Notes: generated from the sequence alone by a model not told the origin. Shown: positions 32,685-44,729, counted from the first letter of the stretch. The stretch is 64,000 bases of DNA from Labia minor (GCA_963082975.1 OY720345.1:27288611-27352610), one strand, 5' to 3'. Made by a program: numbers and translations.

Positions 32685-32849
32685 TGAGAAATGATGTTGG
32701 GATTTTGAGTTGAAGTCCAAAATCATCCCAAATCCCAACCTCGACTTTTGGTCAGAGAATCTCTAAAAAATTAATCCTAAATAGTCCCTCTTGAAAATTG
32801 CGCCAAAATGGGCGCCAAAAATTCAAAATAACCCGGAAATAATTTCTCA
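32685..32849. mobile_element. Short MITE with GGCGCC core, copy 2
   Basis: The ends TGAGAAATGATGT and (reverse complement) TGAGAAATTATTT resemble those of 13067-13218. The shared core AAAATGGGCGCCAA lies at about 32805-32818. A TA follows the right end; on the left it is off by one base. It sits 13 bp from the Tc1 element's right end. Confidence 0.5.
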
Positions 32850-32851
32850 TA

Positions 32852-33934
32852 AAAATCAAAACTTTCACGGAAACTTAAACAAATATATATATATATATAG
32901 AAAGATTAGATATCTTATCTTTTAATATTAAATAATTATCCAATTTGTTATTTCATTTGTTAATAGATTTCTAAATTATAAAAATTTATATGATCTGTTC
33001 TTTATTCTTAAATTCATTCATGGGGTACTCCCATCATCTAGTTCATTTATTATTCAAAATTAATCTAAGTCTTCTAATATACATATATCGTATCTTGAAT
33101 AGCTTGAAAGTGCAATAGAAGGCAATGTCACGGAACGTTCGTGTACGTGCCGGGGGTCGATTGTCGTAAGTTGGTTATGCCGAAGTCGGTGCTCAGTTCT
33201 TTGACACGCTTATTTGGAGTACGAGGAACGATTATTAGTGAGAACCGTTATTCATTTCCATCTATAGAAATTCAAATTAGTCCTTTTGATAGACGAGCAA
33301 TAGAATATTTCTTTTAAATAAACAGAAATTATTTATATATATATATATATATATTGATTTATGGAATATTTAATATATTTCTTTTTATAATAAATAAATA
33401 TATAGGTCAATATAAGCAAAAAGGGTGGAGAGGAGAGATGTGTTTATAAGATAGTCTTTATTATATATAACTATTAATTAATGAGTGAAAATTTATGGTT
33501 GATAACAGAGTTGAGTGTTAATTCGAATATCCTTTATCAAAGGTAGCCAACTTTCCAAACTAACCACGAGTCTTTTCAAACAGATAGTGGTCAAAAGTAT
33601 AAACCAAACCAGTCCCCTTTCATTTAATTTAATAATTAATATATAACTATTATAAAACAATTATTAAAATATATTATTATATTATAATACTGTCTTTTTT
33701 TATCAATTATCTCAAATAATATTTCAAAAATTTCCTAACAAAAATGAGTTATGCTCAAGCACACATTTAAATTAATTTCCAAACCACATTATATATATAT
33801 ATATATATACATTATTATTACTATCAGATTATATCCCTGATAAATCTGATAGTAATAATAACAATAACATTCTCGGAAACCTAAACCAACATATATATAC
33901 ATTATATATATATATAAAGTAAGTATATAACTAA
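32852..33934. other. AT-rich interval with a GC-richer patch and a hairpin
   Basis: The patch at 33118-33250 (ACGGAACGTTCGTGTACGTG) is CpG-bearing and unique in the window. (TA)n tracts lie at 33334-33355 and 33790-33809. A 20-bp-stem, 12-nt-loop hairpin lies at 33811-33862 (arms ATTATTACTATCAGATT and inverse; one mismatch). No gene. Confidence 0.5.
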
Positions 33935-34267
33935 GTTATATTACTTTGGTTTTTATTTTTAGTTTAATTACTCAATTATTAATTACTACTATATTTTAAG
34001 TAGAAAATTTCCGACAATGAATATAAAATTAATATTTTGGAAACTACCACTTCCGATTTCCGGATATACGCCAAAAGAATTCATGCTACTGATGCAATAT
34101 GTAAATTTACAAAATTTTATCAAAATCCGTTCAAGCAGTACACGTCTATACGGACACACAATGGACAGACGGACGGACGGACAGACAGTCAGACGTCATG
34201 CTAAAAATACTTTTCTGTTAACAAAATGCATAATTCGTGGAGATATGTAAAAATCGTGGGTCGGTAA
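33935..34267 (-). mobile_element. Hel-B element, 5' half
   Basis: Minus strand starts ACCGACCCACG, carries a GTCY tract (plus-strand GACAGACGGACGGACGGACA near 34163) and runs through ACGGATTTTGATAAAATTTT and CCGGAAATCGGAAGTGGTAG. It then follows the short subfamily of 17401-17864. The hairpin end is missing. Confidence 0.65.
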
Positions 34268-34715
34268 TAATAATTTGTTATGTAATTAAAAGAATTATTA
34301 TTAATCTAAAAACATTTAATTTAAATCAATATAAATTATTATATTTAAAATAAATTTAGCAGAGAGATGTCGAGTAAAATGATGAATCGAATGAATTACT
34401 CTATGTTTTCAATTTTCTCTTCAAATAATCATCTTAATTGCGTTTCTTTATCTTGTTATAACATTAAAAATAAAATTGTAAAACGATCTCTTTTTTTTAA
34501 TGTTTTTAACCATACAATTTTTATAAATCTTCTATATATTAAATTGATGAAGGGAACAGTAGAAATAGTTTAAAAATACTTTAGATAATATCCTGTTGCT
34601 CAGTGGATCTTGAAGAAACGTGATTTTCCTGAATTGTCTGTGTACTTTGAATTTTCTGGTTGATTTTCTAATGTCTTTTGAAATGACAACCATGATGAAT
34701 TCAAACGAAGATTCG
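34268..34715. other. AT-rich interval
   Basis: No feature recognised; small frames only. Confidence 0.5.
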
Positions 34716-34920
34716 AGATAGGATGAAGAGAAGGTGGGGAGAGGGGGGGGGGCAAGTAGAGTGGATAATGTAGAAGGAACGACCTCACCTGATGCATGGC
34801 CGGCATTTCGCAACCAGGTGATACATCGGCTGCCTCCATTCACCTCAATCGGCTCCACTCTTTTCTCTTCTCCCATTACACTGATGCCCACTTCTTCCCC
34901 AAAGAAAAGTAAATTGAAAT
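34716..34920. other. GC-richer non-repeat block 4
   Basis: Starts with a G-rich run (34733-34752) and contains CCTGATGCATGGCCGGCATT. Open frames on both strands (65-119 codons) lack recognisable domains. Confidence 0.3.
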
Positions 34921-35159
34921 TTGTACTTTGACTTGTTGGTTGTTAAAACAAATTGATATTTATTTCGCATTTAAAGAATCACAAAATAAACAAAAAAGAA
35001 TTTAATTAAATGAACTGTCTTTTAGGTTAGATAATCATTTTTTTTTTATTTTTTTCAATATATGTAATTAAAATTATTTAAAATTTTATTTTTTTTAGTT
35101 TTGATAATTATTGAATTTTAATGACATATTGTACATTTTTACTATCTCTTTTTTTTTTG

Positions 35160-35440
35160 ATAATTTTTCACAAGATTAGAAATTGTATAAAACTGCTATA
35201 TATAGAATTTCGGCTTGATTGAATCTCTGAAAGTACCAAAATTAATTTTTTAACGCTACAAATCACGCGCCAGCACGTAACGTGGTGCCATCAATAAAGA
35301 CCCAAAAACGCGTTGGTTTAATAAATATAATTTATTAATTTTAATTTCTAATTTATAATTAATTAAATTTAATTTAAATATAATATATATTATTTAATCC
35401 AATTCAAATTTGCGAGATAGTCGAGTGAAGACACTCCAGA
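35160..35440 (+). mobile_element. Hel-A element, 3' half
   Basis: Runs from TTGTATAAAACTGCTATATA through ATCACGCGCCAGCACGTAAC to the inverse motif GCGAGATAGT (35412-35421) and the terminal hairpin segment GAGTGAAGACACTC, then CAG and T-rich flank. The 5' half is missing. Confidence 0.65.
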
Positions 35441-36033
35441 TTTTTTTTATAAAGTTTCTTCTATCGATATATTTCAAAATTTTATAATTAAATTACATAA
35501 ATAATTTTTTTGGTTTTTAAGTGTTTTCAAGTAAATATATAATTTATACATATAAGCTTAACTTTTAAGGTTTTTTCTTTGACTGTTACATTCAAATTTC
35601 ATCCCTTCTTAACAACCCTATTAGAATGCATAGAGAGGAAGAAAGAGTAAGAGAGAGAGGGGGAGAGAGAGCACTAGATAAACTATATTCACTCATTATA
35701 TAGACTCAGACATTTCCTCGTAATTTCATTTTATATACGTTCAAGAAAATTTTAATTTTCATTACAGTTTAAATCTATTTTCATCTTCTAATTTGAAAAT
35801 CCGGCTTCATTCATATAAATGAGACAATCGACATAATTAATCTTTGTGTAAATTGAAAGTACTTTCAATTTTCTATAAATCCTATTTCTTAATTACAATC
35901 ATTATTATTGAAAACATTAATGATTTATCTTAATGTATATTTGATGAAATTAATTAATAAGTGGTACCCAAAGAAGAGCGCAATACAGTCAATGCTCTTC
36001 CAACTACAACATTCGATTCTATCCATTATATGA
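35441..36033. other. AT-rich interval with (GA)n
   Basis: A purine-rich GAGAGAGAGGGGGAGAGAGA tract near 35650-35670. Nothing else. Confidence 0.5.
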
Positions 36034-36540
36034 TACGAAAGCAGGTCAATAAGTCTGTGTCTTTTCGAATGAAACTCAGGTTTTTGGCTAAAAATTTATT
36101 TTATTTTTCAACGTAGTCTCCTCTGAGTACTAAAGACTTCGTCCAAAGTTTCTCCAATTTTTTATCCCTTCCGAAAAATAAGATTTATCGAGGACATCAA
36201 AATAGGTATTTATTTGCGAGATAATTTCTCTCTCTCTCATCGTTGGAGTCAAATCCCTTTACTCCAAACCATTTCTTCAGGTTTGGAAACGAGAAATAGT
36301 CACTCAGGACTAATTCCGGTGAATAAGGTGGATGAGAGCGCAATTCCCAATTCATGAATTTTCATAGAAATTCACTTCACGAGGTTGTCTGCTATTAATG
36401 GATGTCAAACAAAAACTAAAAGACCCAGCTGGTTCAAATTTCAACAGAAGTAAGTTGATAGTCGCCTGCTGACAAGAGCAGTGATCCATTTCATTTAAGA
36501 GACGGGAAATTCAAAAAGTCACGGACTTGTTTATATGCTA
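36034..36540 (-). mobile_element. Mariner deletion derivative, copy M2
   Basis: The element is about 36036-36538 after a TA. It is collinear with M1 (14585-15091), including CGTCCAAAGTTTCTCCAA (inverse of the transposase C-terminus), GAAATAGTCACTCAGGACTA and GGATGTCAAACAAAAACTAA. The right TIR has decayed. Confidence 0.75.
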
Positions 36541-36734
36541 CATCTCATTGATTCAATCATTTAAATATTTAAATTATTTATTTAATATTAATATTTGAAA
36601 TTTTATAATATAAATATTCACTTCTTGAGATATTTTTGTATTTCTAATATTATTATTAATTGTTTAATTTATTTTATTAGTGGAATATTAAGAAGGAAGA
36701 TATTATTTTAAAATGAAAAAAATCTCATGACCCA

Positions 36735-37330
36735 GTAATAATGTTTGCTCAGGCGCATTGCAATCGACCTTTGGGCGCTTGCTACCCTTTGTGAAAAATG
36801 TTTTTCCAATTTCCTCCCTCATTCCAATTCCACCATTCCAACCAGCAACGCTGTTGTATCTATCCCATCCATGGATATTTGTCCAAATTTCCATTTCCCG
36901 TAATGAATGTTGCTTTGTTAGCGTTGCGCATAGCGCGCCTTCCCTTTCCGAGATCTCATCCGAAGCACCGGCATTCATACTTCCATACGCACACTTTCTC
37001 CTGATTCGATTGGAATTTCCGATGGATGGCTGTGAGCCAGGGGTTGAGGGAGGGGGAAAGGGAAACAAGGTGGCAAACAAGATGGCGACGACGACAACGA
37101 CGACCACCACTCGCAGCTCCATCCCGTTCGGTTCAGTACAAATAGCCAGGAAAAGGTGACGTAACCCCGCGAGGTGAACCGGACCCTCCCCGTCATTCCA
37201 CACACCAAACAAAAACTATTAATCCCATTCTCGGGTCGACTCGAATTCCATTCTTCGCTTTTTTTTCCTCTGTGTGTCCTCTCTTTCTTAACAAACTTCT
37301 CTCCAATCTAATCAACACTCTTCTCCAATT
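36735..37330. promoter_or_regulatory. GC-richer CpG-bearing block 5, possible promoter/first exon
   Basis: The longest GC-richer block. CpG clusters include AGCGTTGCGCATAGCGCGCC and GTGACGTAACCCCGCGAGG. CAAGATGGCGACGACG at 37078-37093 combines a YY1-like AAGATGGCG with a well-placed ATG that opens MATTTTTTTRSSIPFGSVQ then IARKR and a stop at 37157. It may be coincidental. The opposing 169-codon minus-strand frame has poly-Val and poly-Pro segments from simple sequence and no known domain. No repeat family matches this block. Confidence 0.4.
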
Positions 37331-37502
37331 TTTTTTTTTGTATACTCACTCATAAATAATATTTAATTTATTTTATAGTAATATTTATACAATATTATAA
37401 TTATTTATTTGTTTTTTTTAATTTTTTTTTCATGCTATTTAAATTATTAAATTGAAAATTAAATTAAATTTATCACATATAATTTTAATTTATCACTATT
37501 AC

Positions 37503-38032
37503 CTTATCTTATTTTATTATACTAGCAAAAATTGTATATATATAAAAATTTGTATATTTTTGTGATATTAAACTGCTTTAAGGATTATTTTTGCAATTCA
37601 CACCATAGATAATATTTATAAAGATAAATTGATCTGTATTGGTTTCACCCTGGAGAAAAATCATCTTCATTAGTTTTTTGTTAATTTAAATTTATATGAG
37701 GTCACAAATGAAAAAAAAAAATTTAAAATTTATTTGTCTTGCAAACATTGTAAGTTTATTTTTGATATTTTAAAAATAATTTTTTGTTTTGTTAATTCTT
37801 ATAAATTTTAATTAGATAATGTTTTTTTTTCTCTTTTCGTGTTTTATTAAAATTACTAATTTATATTTATTTATTCATTGTTCTTTTATTAATTAATTTT
37901 TAGATAGTTTTATAATTTTTAATATTTTTTTACTAAAATATTATTTAATATTTATTATTTATTATTATTATTTATTACCCCAAGTTCCATAAAGGGTTGA
38001 GCGATAGTTCGGACTTCCAGGTACTATATATA
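37503..38032 (+). mobile_element. HP-family element, eroded
   Basis: Starts CTTATCTTATTTTATTATAC, contains GGTTTCACCCTGGAGAAAAA (the HP 'CCCGAGGCTGAAACC' block inverted) and ends GGACTTCCAGGTACTATATA, the HP hairpin end with the hairpin degraded. Confidence 0.55.
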
Positions 38033-38159
38033 ATACTCACAATTTAATTTATTATTTAATCATTAAATTATACATTTTTTATTTTATTAAATTTATTAGG
38101 TAATATAGTTAATTTTCTCGATCATAAATTTAATTAATTAAAAACAATGAAAATAAATT

Positions 38160-38366
38160 TATATATTTCTGTGGTTTTAAAGAACTGGCTAGTTGTTGGC
38201 TGCAGCAACCACACTCCTCCAAACTTCCCTGTTGTGAAAAACCCACATCCAACTTTTATTCTCTCCCAATTCCCTTATTTGTCTACCAACTGATCGTTTC
38301 CCAAGCAATTTCCCTAAAAACAAGTTTCTTGCCAGTATTTTGTCTCCCATTCTAACCACAATGAAT
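38160..38366 (-). mobile_element. LINE 3' end fragment
   Basis: Plus strand begins TTCTGTGGTTTTAAAGAACT and contains GGCTGCAGCAACCACACTCC and CCAACTGATCGTTTCCCA. It is the decayed inverse of the LINE tail shared with 23936-24310. Confidence 0.65.
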
Positions 38367-39060
38367 ATAAATTAACTGTAATCGATTGAATTTAAAAAAC
38401 AAAATTTCAATATTATTTTTTTTATATACTTTGAGTTTGCCATTATATTGTAAGTCTTTTCTAAATCTCTCTTTTAAAATTATATTTTTGTCCATTTTTT
38501 TTTAAAATACCTTTTTTTATCTCATTCTTTGTTTATTTGTTGATTTGTGTTTATATAATATGCTTTTATCGATTTCATTAACATTAGAGGCTAATTAAAT
38601 AATTTTACAGCTGATTACTATCAAAATTAAATTATTCAAATAGATTTAATAACGCCCTTGAAATTCAAATGAGTTGCACAATAATATTTATTTATTTATT
38701 CATTTCACCACAATTGTTGGTATATATTTCCATGATTAATATTAATAGTCTACAAGGTTTACTTAACATATTATAAATTGTTCAAAAAAGGGAAAGAAAT
38801 TGATGTCAGTGTGAAATTAAATTGAAATTATAATTATCAATTTTTGAAGATTTTTTTTCTTAATTTTTTTTTATTTATTCGTTTAATTGGACTAAATAAA
38901 TTCAATGAAAATTAATGCTTTAAATTAGATGAAATTATTTTAAAATTTATCTATTCATAATATATCCAATTAATTAAATCAATTTCATTCGAAAGATGTT
39001 TAATAATAATTTTTATTTGTTTAATTAACAAAAAATCACATTTATAAGTGAAATAGAAGA
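38367..39060. other. AT-rich interval
   Basis: Nothing recognised. Confidence 0.5.
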
Positions 39061-39380
39061 TTTTTTTCCGGATTGTCATCGCCATCGTTACACTCCCAGT
39101 TGGTAGCAAACGCCGTTTCTTTTCCACTGAGTCTTCTTCGTTGTCGTCCATCTTTTCTATCTCAATCTCGATACGTCACCTCACTTGTCGTCCAGGCCTT
39201 AGAGTCAACGAAAATAAATGTCCATTCACGTTCAAGATGGAACTCTCATTTAATTCTCCTCTTTGACGTTTTCTTTTCAATCAACTCAGCTTCCATCCCC
39301 TTCCCCCTTCTTTTTACCTACAATCCCTTTTGGTCAATTCTATTTTTATCATTTTCTTATGATCTGTATCGATTCTTTGA
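39061..39380. other. GC-richer non-repeat block 6
   Basis: Contains CATCGCCATCGTTACACTCC, ATACGTCACCTCAC and GTTCAAGATGGAACTC. The 133-codon plus-strand frame over it is Ser/Phe-rich without domain features. Possibly regulatory. Confidence 0.3.
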
Positions 39381-39887
39381 TAAATCCTGGTCAAAATTTT
39401 TATTTCATTTTCAAATAAAAATACATTTTTTATTATATTTTCTGAAAATTAGAAAAAAAAAATATCTTAAATAATCTGTAAATTACTAATAAACGGAAAA
39501 CAAATTTATTAAACTATTTTTTTTTTAAGACTTTAGCGATGTATCTCCATTTTAATCATTCTAAGAATATTAATTTTCTTATTTTAAAATTTTTATCTTG
39601 TCAGTTTTGAACCATCCTTTTCAAGTTCCATAGGTCACGACTTTACCATTTGAGCTTAGCTTGGTTATATGTAATTTTTTTGAATTTATAAAAATTGTAT
39701 TTATGACTTTCATATATCACCACTAATTATATATATATATTAAGACTTACACGACAACAGGCCACAGACCATGAGATCTAATCGTTGAAGAAGATTATGT
39801 CCGAAATTGACACTATTTTTTATTTATTTTTAATAATTTTAACCCCTAAGTGAGTTCATCAATTATAAATTATAAAAGTATTTTCCC
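39381..39887. other. AT-rich interval
   Basis: No feature recognised. Confidence 0.45.
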
Positions 39888-40112
39888 GCAAGTCCCAGGG
39901 ATTTTCTCTTGCTGGGGTCTATGGGACGGAGTCAATCCAGCCTCCAGGATCAAAATTGGGAAGCTACTTGATAAAAAGTAGCGCCTCCGATCGAGAAAAT
40001 CAAGATAGGGGTTAATAGGACGGGTCCCCGTTCTTCGGATAATAGGACACCTCATTAAAATAATACCGATTTGATAGGCTCTTTCCTTGCGTAGACTGTA
40101 CAAAAGTCAGAT
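39888..40112 (+). mobile_element. SINE-A, head lost
   Basis: Begins GCAAGTCCCAGGGATTTTCT, just after the B-box. It runs through GGGGTCTATGGGACGGAG, GATCAAAATTGGGAAGCTAC and GATAATAGGACACCTC to the T-rich tail GTCAGATGTTTTATTTTATT. Confidence 0.75.
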
Positions 40113-40675
40113 GTTTTATTTTATTGATTTCCTAATTATAAACATATTTAATATATATAGATATTTTAAATATTGTATTATGGTTAACAAAAATAGATTA
40201 CCACTCAAAATTAATTTTTTTGCATAAAATATCGGAGAATATTCCGAAAGAAACTCTGACCTATAGATAATAAATTTGATTTTTTTTTACTCACAGGTTC
40301 AACTTTCTTCTTTGTAGATGTAGTGACCTAATTACGTCATATCTCTAATTATTTTCCCTGAATTTGTTTTGTAGTCAGTTGGTTCCCCTATTCCTGGCCG
40401 TCTAATTTAATTAGACCTTCCGCATTAGATATATATCCTGATATATCGAACCAGGATATCTTCAAAAACAATCAAACAGATCCTAAAATTCTAGATAATT
40501 ATAAACATATTTTTTTCTTTCTATTGATTTTCTTAAATGTTAAGTAAGATAATACGTAACTTTTCCAATATCTGGAAAATGTATGCTTTATGTTGTTTTT
40601 TTTTCTAAACAAAAAAGACAATCTAAAAAACATCAAAGTCCTGACGATGCTTTGAAATCGCGTCAGGTATTAATT
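40113..40675. other. AT-rich interval
   Basis: Includes a small imperfect inverted repeat at 40433-40463 (ATATCCTGATATATC / CCAGGATAT). No gene. Confidence 0.4.
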
Positions 40676-41175
40676 AATATAAACAAGGAATGAACAAGTG
40701 GGTGGGCAAGGCGTGAATGGGTGGGGGGAGGTCGGCGTAAAGGTGGAAACTGAATCGAAGGGTGGATGGAATGGGATTTTCAAAGGCAAGTCGCGCTGAG
40801 TAGAATAGAAAATAAGTCGGTGTGGTTGTTGCGTTACTTTACTTCTCCATCTCTTCTCTCCCAACGGATGGTAGGATCCATGGGAGAGAAAGAGGAGAGA
40901 GATAGAGATAGTTTGTCGGAGCATTAATTTAATTTATCAGCGGCGAGGACGAGAGTCAACGAGATGAGCGACCATCTTGGGTCCCCGTTTCCACAGAACA
41001 TTGCATTCCTGTTCGGACGCTTCGCCGTTCTTTGAAACAATTATGATCAAGTAGCTAAAATGAAAAAACAAGGTTAATTCTCCTTCTCCTTCCTTTCCCT
41101 TCCCTTTCCTTCTCTCCTAGCTTCACACACACACACACTCGTCGCCGAAACCTTCCACGCTCTCCCTCTTAACAT
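40676..41175. other. GC-richer non-repeat block 7
   Basis: Contains GGCGAGGACGAGAGTCAACG, GACCATCTTGGGTCC (YY1-like), CGGACGCTTCGCCGTTC, a (CA)n and long C/T runs. No domain-bearing frame. Promoter or enhancer possible. Confidence 0.35.
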
Positions 41176-41723
41176 TTTTATCACTTTATTTAGAAATAGA
41201 GCAAATAATTTAAATAAAAAATAAAAATTAAGAAATAGAAAACAATTTTAAATTATTCAAATAGTTGTTGGTAGTTGTTAGCTAGAATCATAGTAATAGT
41301 TCAGATCATGTAAATTTTGACCTGGATTAATTTCTACCGGTTTATCTTTTCCTATACTGTCAAAGCGTAATCTTTCAAACAAAATTAAAAGATTAACTGT
41401 TATTACTCACTGATTATATTAAATACCTTGACCGAAACTTGTTAATTATGCTTTTATGTATATGTAGTTAATTTTGTAGATCAATATACAAAAATGTTAG
41501 ATAACACTAAAATATGTTATATTTTACATTTATTAATATTTATTTGAATTTGAAAATAGAACATTAATAGCAAAAATATTTCATTATCATTGAAAATTTG
41601 AGTTGAGGTAGGAATATTCTCGACTATTTGTGTCAAATTAGTAGTTGAATTATCGAGTCTATTTTTATTGATGAATCATATCATTTGACAGGATAAAACA
41701 TACAGAAATTTTCACGCTTTCTG
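41176..41723. other. AT-rich interval
   Basis: Nothing recognised. Confidence 0.5.
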
Positions 41724-42301
41724 TTTTTACTATCTCGCTAGAGATAGTATTGCGATCACGAAAATGTTTGATGTCGAGATTTTGATGTTTTTATATGTTT
41801 TGAAGGAGCCTGAGTCATGTTCACTAAGGTTGAAAAAAATGTCTGTGTGGGTGTGTATGTAGACAAGATTATGCAAAAACGATTTGAGCTAGAATCATTA
41901 AATTTGGTATACGGACATTATTTAAAATTTGTAGTTTTTTATCAAAATTTGGGAAATGTAGTTCATTCGGAAGAGGGTCATTACCTACAACGTTTTTATT
42001 TTTTTTCCTCTAAAATGACCGTAAAAATAAAGATATGTGTTTGATAGTTTTTCACACGATTAAAAATTGTATAAAACTGCTATAAATAGAATTTCAACTT
42101 GATTGAATCGCTGAAAATACCGGAATTAATTTTTTAATTGACATGCAGTTATCAACAAAGAGCCAAACACGAGCTGGTTTAATAAATATTATTTATTAAT
42201 TTGAATTTATAATTTATAATTTAATAAATTTAATGTAAATATAATATATGCTATTTAATCCAATTCAAATTTGGGAGATAGTCGAGTGGAGATACTCTAG
42301 A
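41724..42301 (+). mobile_element. Hel-A, full-length copy
   Basis: 5' motif ACTATCTCGC at 41729-41738; inverse (GGGAGATAGT) at 42273-42282; hairpin region GAGTGGAGATACTC after it, ending CTAG. In between are the conserved TCGAGATTTTGATGTTTTTA, a GT-rich microsatellite, CGATTTGAGCTAGAATCATT and AACTGCTATAAATAGAATTT. The 75-codon frame over it is a chance opening. Confidence 0.7.
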
Positions 42302-42344
42302 TTTTTATCAAATGGAACGGTGAAAAGCTAAATAAAAGAAATAA

Positions 42345-42985
42345 GATTGGTTGTTGTTGTTGCTGTTTGTGGGGTTGTTTTTCTGTATTTTTCCACGAGG
42401 TGAGATGACGTCTCTCCTTGACGCCAACTCAAAGGTCACCGGCAGTCTTCAGCTTGTCAACGACCATTTTGCCAAGAGGGTGTCTTGTCTTAGAACGAGT
42501 TCTCTTTCTCTCTCTCTCTCTCTGTTTTTCTTTCCTAACGTCGTCGTCGACGACGTATTGACCGCAAGAAGCAGCCACACACCCATCGATGTGCTTGGCA
42601 ACCAATCGCGTTCTTTTGTCTCGGAACGCTTTGGAACCATGTCACAAAAAAAATGATATCACGCTCTCTGGCCGGTTGAGCTAATAAGGCCCGAAAGCCA
42701 AGAAGACATTCCGCCGCCATCTCGGAGAGAGATTGTATCTCGTCTCTCTTCTCTTCACTCTTCTCGTTCGTTGCTATGAGGCGAGAGAAATCCCAAATGA
42801 CATTCATAAAGCATCGCCTGACGGTCCTCGCTATGCTTTTTTTTTATTCCCATTTCTCTCTTTTGCATTATTCAAAATATCAATCAAAAACAACCCTCCA
42901 ATCGGAAGGGGCTAAACCCAAGAGCCATGTTCATCCCTCGACCTCTCGTTACGATGTTAATCATTCATCTTAACATGAGGGAGGG
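42345..42985. promoter_or_regulatory. GC-richer CpG-bearing block 8
   Basis: CpG-dense for this window (AACGTCGTCGTCGACGACGT). It contains TCAAAGGTCACC (extended nuclear-receptor half-site), CCGCCGCCATCTCGG (YY1-like) and TTTGTCTCGGAACGC, plus a (CT)n. Several opposed 60-101-codon frames exist, none with a domain or agreed start. Likely regulatory or an untranslated exon. Confidence 0.38.
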
Positions 42986-43236
42986 ATGCCTGCCTCTTTA
43001 TCGATTAAATCAAAACCGGATTACTCTTTATTGTAATTTGTCAAAAATAAAATATAAATATTTAGATTGAAATCAAAAATAATAATGAAGAAATAAGTAA
43101 ATAAAAAATATCATCACCCAAAACATGGAAAGAAAAATTAATATAAATTTATTTTTTACAAAAAATTTAATTTCTGTCTAAATAATAATTTATTACAGTC
43201 TAAATTTTTGTATTTATTTATAAATATGTAGATTCA

Positions 43237-43718
43237 GGATTAAAAATGGATTAAAAATTATTTTATTTTTCAACGAAGTCTTTTGAGCTCTATTTACACT
43301 TCGTCCAACGTTTCTCCAATTTTTTTTATCCTTTCCAAAATATAAGATTTGTCGAGGACATCAAAATAGGAATTTATTTGCTAAATGATTTCATCGTTGG
43401 AGTCAAATCTCTTTCCGCTCGCCAAACCATTTCCTCCTGTTTGGAAACGAGAAATAGTCACTCGGGACTAAATCCGGTGAATAGGGTGGATGAGAGAGCA
43501 ATTAGTATCCCAATTCATGGATTTACATGGAAATTCATTTCATTTTCCTCTTAAATCACGAGGTAGTCTTCTATTAATGGATATCAAACAAAAACTAAAA
43601 GACCCAGCTGGTTCAAATTTCGAAAGATGTCAGGCGATAGTTGCTTGCTGACAGGAACAGTGTTGCCATTTCATTTAAGAGAAATTCAAAAAGTTACTGA
43701 CTTATTGATCTGCCCTTG
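43237..43718 (-). mobile_element. Mariner deletion derivative, copy M3
   Basis: Collinear with M1 and M2: ATTTTTCAACGAAGTCTTTT, CTTCGTCCAACGTTTCTCCA, GAAATAGTCACTCGGGACTA and GACCCAGCTGGTTCAAATTT. The right TIR ends ATTGATCTGCCCTTG followed by TA (43719-43720). The left TIR is lost. Confidence 0.75.
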
Positions 43719-43844
43719 TATTTTATATATGCATTTATTTGCTATTAATGAATTATATTTATTAATTAAGATTTTTTTGAAATAATATTTCACTTATTAA
43801 TTCTTAAAAAAGATTATTTACAAACAATAAAAAAAAATTAAATT

Positions 43845-43940
43845 AATGTTTTGTTTACTTTTCTTTTTTGCAGGTAAGAAAGTACAAATATTCTTCAATT
43901 TTCTTGTCTTCTTCTTCGTTTATTCTTCTTCAAAGTGAGT
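43845..43940 (+). other. Candidate recursive splice site 2 with downstream donor
   Basis: Acceptor TTTACTTTTCTTTTTTGCAG (ends 43873) directly abuts donor GTAAGA (43874-43879). This is the best match here to the ratchet-point form. A consensus donor GTGAGT follows at 43935-43940, giving a 61-nt pyrimidine-rich 'recursive exon' (43874-43934). No upstream AG intervenes in the 25-nt tract. Function inferred from sequence form only. Confidence 0.5.
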
Positions 43941-44495
43941 TTTAATTAAATATAAATATTTCTTTTATTTTTTCAAATATTCAAATGAAATAATTGATAC
44001 AAATCACCATCTGAAATTGACACTAATATTTTTTTTTTATATTAATTTTGTTCAATTCAATTATATAATTTGATAATTTAAAAAAAAAAAAATTATCGAG
44101 CTATGAACGCTTTGAAATTAAAATTCATGCTTAAATGCCTCCGGGCGTAGTTTAGGATACTTGAAAATCAAGTATAAAGAAAATATAATCGTTTTCAAAA
44201 GATAACTTCTACTAGGTTAGTGTAGGTAGAAGACAAAAAAAAAAAAATAGGAAGGAAATAATTATTTTATAAATGGAGTAAAAGAAAGGCATTTTAATTT
44301 AGATATTAAAATATTGAATATTTTATATATAAATAATATTTATTATTGTTTAATTGTAAGATTAATAAGAAAATCTCAAACTCACTCAAGGAAAATATAT
44401 AATCTTTAGCATATTTTTTTTTTTTAGAAAAAAAATTAATTATGTTAATTTTTAATCTTTTTTTTTAGAAACAAAAATCCAACCAACAATTTTTT
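43941..44495. other. AT-rich interval
   Basis: Nothing recognised apart from A and T runs. Confidence 0.5.
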
Positions 44496-44640
44496 TAATC
44501 ACCCCCCTTCTCTAGTGCCTTCTCATTCGCCGTGGCCACCCTCTTCATCCCCCTCTACCCCTTACTATCACATCTCATTTGCGTACAATTCCCTTTCTCT
44601 TTCCTCTCAGTTTGTTCACCCCCTCCCCCTTTTTCATTCA
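44496..44640. other. C/T-rich block 9
   Basis: Pyrimidine-rich plus strand (CACCCCCCTTCTCTAGTGCC, CTCCCCCTTTTTC). Not repeated elsewhere. Confidence 0.3.
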
Positions 44641-44684
44641 TTCATTTATTCATTCATTAACGTATTTATAATTTATAATATTAA

Positions 44685-44687
<3 letters not shown>

Positions 44688-44729
<42 letters not shown>
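44688..44729. repeat. (TA)n microsatellite, about 42 bp
   Basis: The longest uninterrupted TA tract in the window. Confidence 0.9.

Noticed and set aside
36703-37212. 169-codon minus-strand open frame
   Set aside because: No domain or family resemblance. Poly-Val and Pro-rich parts come from (ACG)n and C-rich runs, and equally long frames open on the opposite strand. More likely chance in a GC-richer block.
39073-39474. 133-codon plus-strand frame
   Set aside because: Ser/Phe-rich low-complexity translation trailing into poly-Lys from an A run; no domain.
42351-42656. 101-codon plus-strand frame
   Set aside because: Opens at a TTG rather than an ATG, contains poly-Ser/Leu from (CT)n, and has no family resemblance.
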